Shown here piece after piece: positions 6,474-10,037 of a stretch of 10,037 nt of DNA (within the stretch, counting starts at the first letter, position 1; every line of letters begins with the position of its first letter). The DNA comes from Clostridiales bacterium. Lineage in GTDB: Bacteria > Bacillota > Clostridia > Monoglobales > Firm-18. The translations under genes were made by a program, and so were the position numbers. The DNA lies in assembly GCA_031255355.1 (NCBI GenBank), contig JAIRSR010000113.1:1-10037 (forward strand), read 5' to 3'. Under the pieces are notes generated by a model, which saw only the letters and a list, made by a program, of their open reading frames with translations, did no database searches and had not been told where the DNA came from.

Positions 6474-8753
6474 TTGAAAAGACCACTGACCGCGCTTTCT
6501 GCGGCGTTGTTGTGCGGCGCGTGGCTCGGCTCCGCAATGCCGTTCGGCTATTTCGCGCTGACGGTGTTCCTGTTGGTGTGCGCCGTGCTGTGCAAATCGC
6601 TCCTGTTCCGGCGGACGCGCGGGCATATGCCGTTCCCGCTGATTTTCACCGCTATCGTAGTCTTTACGGCGGGGCTTGGCAGTGCGCAATACGTTCGGTA
6701 TTACAACCTTTCCCGCGCCGCGCCCTTTGCCCACCGGCAGGTGACGGTGTTCGGCGAGGTACTCGGCATAGAGCGGGAGGAAACCTCCTCCACCGCGCTG
6801 CTTTATGTCTACCGCCTGCGTTGCGGCGGCACGGAATACGAAATCGGGACAAAAATGAACCTCGTGGTATACGGCGACCGCTTCCACGCCGCGCTCCGCG
6901 ACCTCATCAGCGCGGAGGGGGAACTGCAATTGTACCCGCCCGCGCGGTTTCGGGGCGACTATGACGCGCGGGGACGCAACGCCGCACGGGGCGTATTCGC
7001 GCGGATTTACCAAAACGATGCGGAAGCGGAGGTCATCGGCAGCAACAAAAGGACGGTAGACCTCCTCGTATGGGGCGCAAACGCGCGGGATTATGTAAAC
7101 AGGGTCATGGATCGGCACCTTTCGGGGGACGAGGGCGCGTTGGCAAAGGGAATTCTAATCGGCGACAAGCGGGATTTTTCCGACGCGCTGTACGATACCT
7201 TTCGGAAAAGCGGCTTGCTGCATATTACGGCGGTATCGGGGCAGCACGTGGCGATTTTCATTATCTTTATCGGCTTCGGGGCGCGAAGCGTGGTGACCAA
7301 CCGCAAACGGCTTGCCCGCGTACTGCTTGGCGCGATTTTCGCCTACACCGTTGTGGTGGGGGCGCAACCGTCGATCCTACGCGCTTCCCTTATGGCGGCG
7401 TTCGGCATATTGTTGGAAAACGCGAAACTGCGGCGCGACGCGCTGACGGCACTCATGCTGTCCTCCGCGCTTATGGCGGCTTATAATCCGTTTTTCACGC
7501 GGGATGTGAGTTTTCAACTTTCGTTCCTCGCGACGCTCGGGCTGATTTTAACGCGGGGCAAAATTTCCCGCTACAACCTCGCGAACGCGGGCGCGGCGGC
7601 GTTTTTGTATACCTCACCGCTGTTGGCGTACAGTTTTAATACGGTGACGTTTGCCTCGCTCTTTACCAATATACTGATAGCGCCGCTGATTCTGACCGCG
7701 CTCGTTACGGGATATGTGATGTGCCTCGTGCCGTTTACCGCCGCCGCGCTTGCGCCGCTGTTGTACCGTGTGAATCACGTGATGCTGTTGATTTCAAAAC
7801 TCTTCGCCGCGATTCCGCATTTTACGGCGGCGGTGCCGTCCCCAAGCGGCGGCGCGATGGTTTGCTGGGCGGCGGGGCTGTACGCGGCGTACAGGGTGAT
7901 CGTTCGCGGCGTGAAAAACCTCGGCACGGCGACCTCTTTGGCGGTGTCCGCCGCGCTGTTGCTGTGTAATGCGGTTCCCGCCGTGATCGGCATGAGGGAT
8001 ATTCGGGTGAATTTCATCGCCACGGACAGCGGCGACGGCGTACAGGTGCGCACGCCGAACGGATACAATATTTTGGTGGACGCGGGAAAGGGTACGGACG
8101 TTTACGCCTATTTGCGCTCTAAGAACCTCGGCAAAATCGACACGCTTTTGCTGACCGGGTTACAGCGGGAAAATGTCAACGGCGCGGTTTACCTGCTGAA
8201 CAACACGCCAATCGGCGCGGTCTGCCTGCCGGAGGGGGACGGTGACGCGATCGCCGCCCTTGCCGCCGAAAAGGGCGCGGAAGTCAAGCGTCTTTCGCCC
8301 GGGGATCGGCTGGACATAGACGGCATACGGTTTGACATACTGCAATATGACGTCGCCGCGAAAACCAAAAGCGACGCTTCGGCGGCAGTCAAAATGACCT
8401 GCTACCGCACCGGCTTCCTGCTGTTGGGCGGCTTCGGCGCGGACGGGGCGCGGGAACTGCTTGCCGAACAGGACGGCGCAATCATAAAAAGCGACGTTTT
8501 ACGCTTGGGGGACGGCGGCGCGGCGGCGGCAAACAGCAAAGCGCTCATCAGCGCGGCGGGCGCGTCATACGCAATCGCCAACGCGGGTTACAACAGCAAA
8601 ACGCGGCTATCCGACGAGGTACACGGCAATCTTTCCGCGGCGGGGACGACGGTACTCAAAACCTACCGCGAGGGAACCATCAGCATCGCCGTCAACAAAA
8701 ACGGCATCAAAAGCATCAGCAAGACAAGAATACCGATTGAGGAGGATCACTAA
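6474..8753 (+). CDS. comEC: ComEC/Rec2 family DNA uptake channel with degenerate metallo-beta-lactamase-like domain
   Basis: A 759-residue membrane protein from the preferred TTG start (766 from ATG 6453). The N-terminus has two or three hydrophobic segments (about 5-40 and 53-70). A soluble OB-fold-like part follows, starting RQVTVFGEVLGIE. Next is the competence domain, recognised by LLHITAVSGQHV (248-259), QPSILRASLMAAFG and FFTRDVSFQLSFLATLGL, with several further membrane segments to about 500. Residues 510-759 align by pattern with the metallo-beta-lactamase domain of ComEC. Its ligands are absent, however: TGLQRENVNG (561-570) replaces T-H-x-x-x-D-H, GG (652-653) replaces GD, and LGDGGA (678-683) replaces HHGS. 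Family members carry single-stranded DNA across the membrane during transformation. Here the channel looks intact, but the predicted nuclease domain should not bind metal. The stop shares one base with the holA start. No comEA or comEB is in view, so competence itself is unproven. Confidence 0.88.
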   Translation: MKRPLTALSAALLCGAWLGSAMPFGYFALTVFLLVCAVLCKSLLFRRTRGHMPFPLIFTAIVVFTAGLGSAQYVRYYNLSRAAPFAHRQVTVFGEVLGIEREETSSTALLYVYRLRCGGTEYEIGTKMNLVVYGDRFHAALRDLISAEGELQLYPPARFRGDYDARGRNAARGVFARIYQNDAEAEVIGSNKRTVDLLVWGANARDYVNRVMDRHLSGDEGALAKGILIGDKRDFSDALYDTFRKSGLLHITAVSGQHVAIFIIFIGFGARSVVTNRKRLARVLLGAIFAYTVVVGAQPSILRASLMAAFGILLENAKLRRDALTALMLSSALMAAYNPFFTRDVSFQLSFLATLGLILTRGKISRYNLANAGAAAFLYTSPLLAYSFNTVTFASLFTNILIAPLILTALVTGYVMCLVPFTAAALAPLLYRVNHVMLLISKLFAAIPHFTAAVPSPSGGAMVCWAAGLYAAYRVIVRGVKNLGTATSLAVSAALLLCNAVPAVIGMRDIRVNFIATDSGDGVQVRTPNGYNILVDAGKGTDVYAYLRSKNLGKIDTLLLTGLQRENVNGAVYLLNNTPIGAVCLPEGDGDAIAALAAEKGAEVKRLSPGDRLDIDGIRFDILQYDVAAKTKSDASAAVKMTCYRTGFLLLGGFGADGARELLAEQDGAIIKSDVLRLGDGGAAAANSKALISAAGASYAIANAGYNSKTRLSDEVHGNLSAAGTTVLKTYREGTISIAVNKNGIKSISKTRIPIEEDH

Positions 8754-9766
8754 TGGCGCTTACCGTGACACAGTTCAACAAACAACTGAAAGAGGGCGTG
8801 AAAAATCTCTATCTTTTTTACGGGGAGGAACGCTTCCTGTACACGTCGTATATTGAGAAAATCAAGGAAAGAGTGCTGTCGGACGGCATGGCGGAGTTGA
8901 ATTATACCGTGTTTGACGGAAAATCCGCAGTGTTCGGGGATTTTGTAACGGCGGTGAACACCTACCCCCAAATGGCGGCGCAAAAACTGTTGGTGATGAA
9001 GCACACCGAGTTCCTCACCCTCGCGGAGTATCAAAAAAGCGCGGCGGAGTTGCTTGCCGCCGTGCCGGAATACGCCGTGCTGATTTTCGTCGAGGAGGAC
9101 GCGAAAAAGATTAAAAAGGATTTGTTAAAACTGTTGGAAACACGCGGAACGGCAGTCGAGTTCGCAAAGCAAAGCGCGGCAGACCTCCGCGCGTGGGTCA
9201 ACAGAACGTTCGCGGCGGAGGGCAAGCGCATGAAAGTGGAGGATATGGAACATCTCGTCACGATTTGCGGGCGTTCCCTTGATACGCTGAAAACGGAGTG
9301 CGCCAAACTGTCTGCGGCGGCGGACGGCGAAGTGATTACGCGGACGCTGATTGATACGTTGGTGCAGGTTCCTCTGGAGTTCAAAATATACGCGATGTCA
9401 GATAAACTTTTGGCGGGCGACGCGGGCGCGGCATACCTTATGCTGCGCGAATTTAAGATCAACAAGGAACAGCCTACGGTGATGATTTCTCTGATTTATT
9501 CGCAACTCGCGTCGCTGTATATGTTCCGCCGGCTCGGGCGGGACGCGGAGGACTTCCTGCCGCCCGGCAGACGCTTCCTCGCCAAAAGATACGCCGCAGA
9601 ATGTACGCGGCACGACGAGGCAAGCCTGCGCGCCGTCATGCGGCAGTGCGCGGAAGCGGATACGCGGATTAAAAGCGGCAAAACCGACGGTTGGACGGCG
9701 TTGGAACTGATTATGGCGAACGTCATACGCATCGGGCGCGGCGGGAACGTCCCGCTTGCGCGGTAA
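8753..9766 (+). CDS. holA: DNA polymerase III subunit delta
   Basis: A 337-residue protein, the usual size for HolA. GAGGAGG (8739-8745), 7 bases before ATG 8753, gives a strong ribosome binding site; the comEC stop and this start share one base (TAATG). The N-terminal AAA+-like part begins NLYLFYGEERFL, in place of a true Walker A, which is normal for delta. AQKLLVMKHTEFL and YAVLIFVEEDAKKIKK follow. The middle has a helical lid with LRAWVNRTFAAEGKRM and CGRSLDTLKTECAKL. The C-terminal collar domain has EFKIYAMSDKLLAGD and LIYSQLASLYMFRRLG. Delta opens the sliding clamp as part of the clamp-loader complex. The comEC-holA neighbourhood is typical of Firmicutes and supports both calls. Confidence 0.95.
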   Translation: MALTVTQFNKQLKEGVKNLYLFYGEERFLYTSYIEKIKERVLSDGMAELNYTVFDGKSAVFGDFVTAVNTYPQMAAQKLLVMKHTEFLTLAEYQKSAAELLAAVPEYAVLIFVEEDAKKIKKDLLKLLETRGTAVEFAKQSAADLRAWVNRTFAAEGKRMKVEDMEHLVTICGRSLDTLKTECAKLSAAADGEVITRTLIDTLVQVPLEFKIYAMSDKLLAGDAGAAYLMLREFKINKEQPTVMISLIYSQLASLYMFRRLGRDAEDFLPPGRRFLAKRYAAECTRHDEASLRAVMRQCAEADTRIKSGKTDGWTALELIMANVIRIGRGGNVPLAR

Positions 9767-9792
9767 CGGCGAAAACCGAACGCTAAAAAACA

Positions 9793-9821
9793 CGGGCGCG
9801 GCTGTGATTCCACCGCGCCCG
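9793..9821. terminator. Probable bidirectional terminator between convergent holA and hicB-like gene
   Basis: A perfect 9-bp G/C stem, CGGGCGCGG (9793-9801) with CCGCGCCCG (9813-9821), has an 11-base loop. On the minus strand the stem is followed after two bases by six T (the A-run at 9785-9790), a good terminator for the minus-strand gene at the right edge. On the + strand only CTTTG follows directly, with a T7 run 15 bases further (9837-9843), so it is weaker for holA. Confidence 0.75.
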
Positions 9822-9927
9822 CTTTGTAAATTTACATTTTTTTCCAAGGATACAATCAAATACAAATTCCGTGTTGCGCACGTTACACGATACTTCATTC
9901 GAGTGTACCATATCATTGCATTTCATC
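9822..9927. other. Gene-free AT-richer spacer
   Basis: It holds a 10-base palindrome GTAAATTTAC (9826-9835) and a T7 run (9837-9843). Base composition is clearly less G+C-rich than in the genes. I see no convincing coding sequence, RNA gene or promoter. It lies downstream of both flanking convergent genes, as expected for trailing sequence. Confidence 0.5.
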
Positions 9928-10037
9928 TCATCGGTCCGTCAAATGCAAAGTTTCCTTTAACGCGTTTTGCAACACAGCGGAAAAATTAACATTCGCCCGC
10001 GTGGCTTCCACGTTGAGCCATTGCGGAATGGTCGGGG
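9928..10037 (-). CDS. HicB-family antitoxin, C-terminal part only; 5' end outside window
   Basis: The minus strand is open from the window edge to TGA at 9928-9930 and encodes 35 residues. They contain TIPQWLNVEATRANVNFSAV, followed by LQNALKETLHL. This matches the C-terminal DNA-binding segment typical of many HicB antitoxins (pattern T-[IV]-P-x-W-L-N...A...N-F-S-x-[VL]-L-Q-x-A-L-K-x-x-L), a ribbon-helix-helix-like repressor element. HicB neutralises the HicA mRNA interferase and represses the hicAB operon. The partner hicA, usually upstream of hicB, would lie beyond base 10037. No hicA-like sequence is found downstream in the window. It is convergent with holA and shares the terminator region. 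An orphan HicB-like regulator is also possible. Confidence 0.75.
   Translation of the reverse strand, partial: PTIPQWLNVEATRANVNFSAVLQNALKETLHLTDR

Noticed and set aside
6114..7118. Long minus-strand open frame (334 codons) opposite hemW and comEC
   Set aside because: It is antisense to two well-recognised genes, has a low-complexity Arg/Ala/Val-rich translation typical of G+C-rich shadows, and matches no family I know.
9756..9989. Small + strand frame after holA (77 codons)
   Set aside because: It starts within holA, runs through the terminator hairpin and overlaps the HicB-like tail on the other strand; it has no ribosome binding site and no family resemblance.
1..10037. CRISPR array, tRNA, rRNA, insertion sequence or phage attachment site
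   Set aside because: I saw no regularly spaced repeats, no cloverleaf-like sequences in the short gaps, no transposase motifs and no terminal inverted repeats.

Overview
The window reads as a stretch of chromosome from an anaerobic, G+C-rich member of the Bacillota (Clostridia-like). The grounds are the housekeeping genes lepA, hemW, comEC and holA, which lie near one another in many Firmicutes; GGAGG-type ribosome binding sites; a sigma-A type promoter; and an oxygen-sensitive glycyl radical enzyme. Almost every base inside the genes is coding on the + strand. Genus and species cannot be assigned from the sequence alone.

Left block (1-3465): the 3' part of a glycyl radical enzyme gene, then an FGGY kinase of the sedoheptulokinase type, then a class I mannose-6-phosphate-isomerase-like protein. 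A small hairpin separates the first two genes. The last two overlap by 8 bases. The block ends in a strong intrinsic terminator at 3428-3465. It looks like one catabolic transcription unit for a sugar or polyol, in which a radical lyase or dehydratase, a kinase and an aldose/ketose phosphate isomerase act in sequence. The substrate is unknown, and the start of the operon (activating enzyme, transporter, regulator) lies outside the window.

Middle block (3476-9821): a clear promoter (TTGATT, 17 bases, TATAAT with an extended TG element) drives lepA, hemW, comEC and holA. lepA/hemW overlap by 8 bases and comEC/holA by 1 base; hemW and comEC are 51 bases apart. The unit covers translation (LepA), haem trafficking (HemW), DNA uptake (ComEC) and the replication clamp loader (HolA). 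The ComEC C-terminal metallo-beta-lactamase-like domain has lost every metal-binding motif that I can align by eye.

Right edge (9767-10037): a GC-rich hairpin that could terminate both strands, an AT-richer spacer with no gene, and the last 35 codons of a minus-strand HicB-type antitoxin that enters from beyond the window.

The best leads are the glycyl radical enzyme/kinase/isomerase cluster with its unusual R-I-H-G-T radical motif, and the apparently dead nuclease domain of ComEC. Neither is shown to be a new system by sequence alone.
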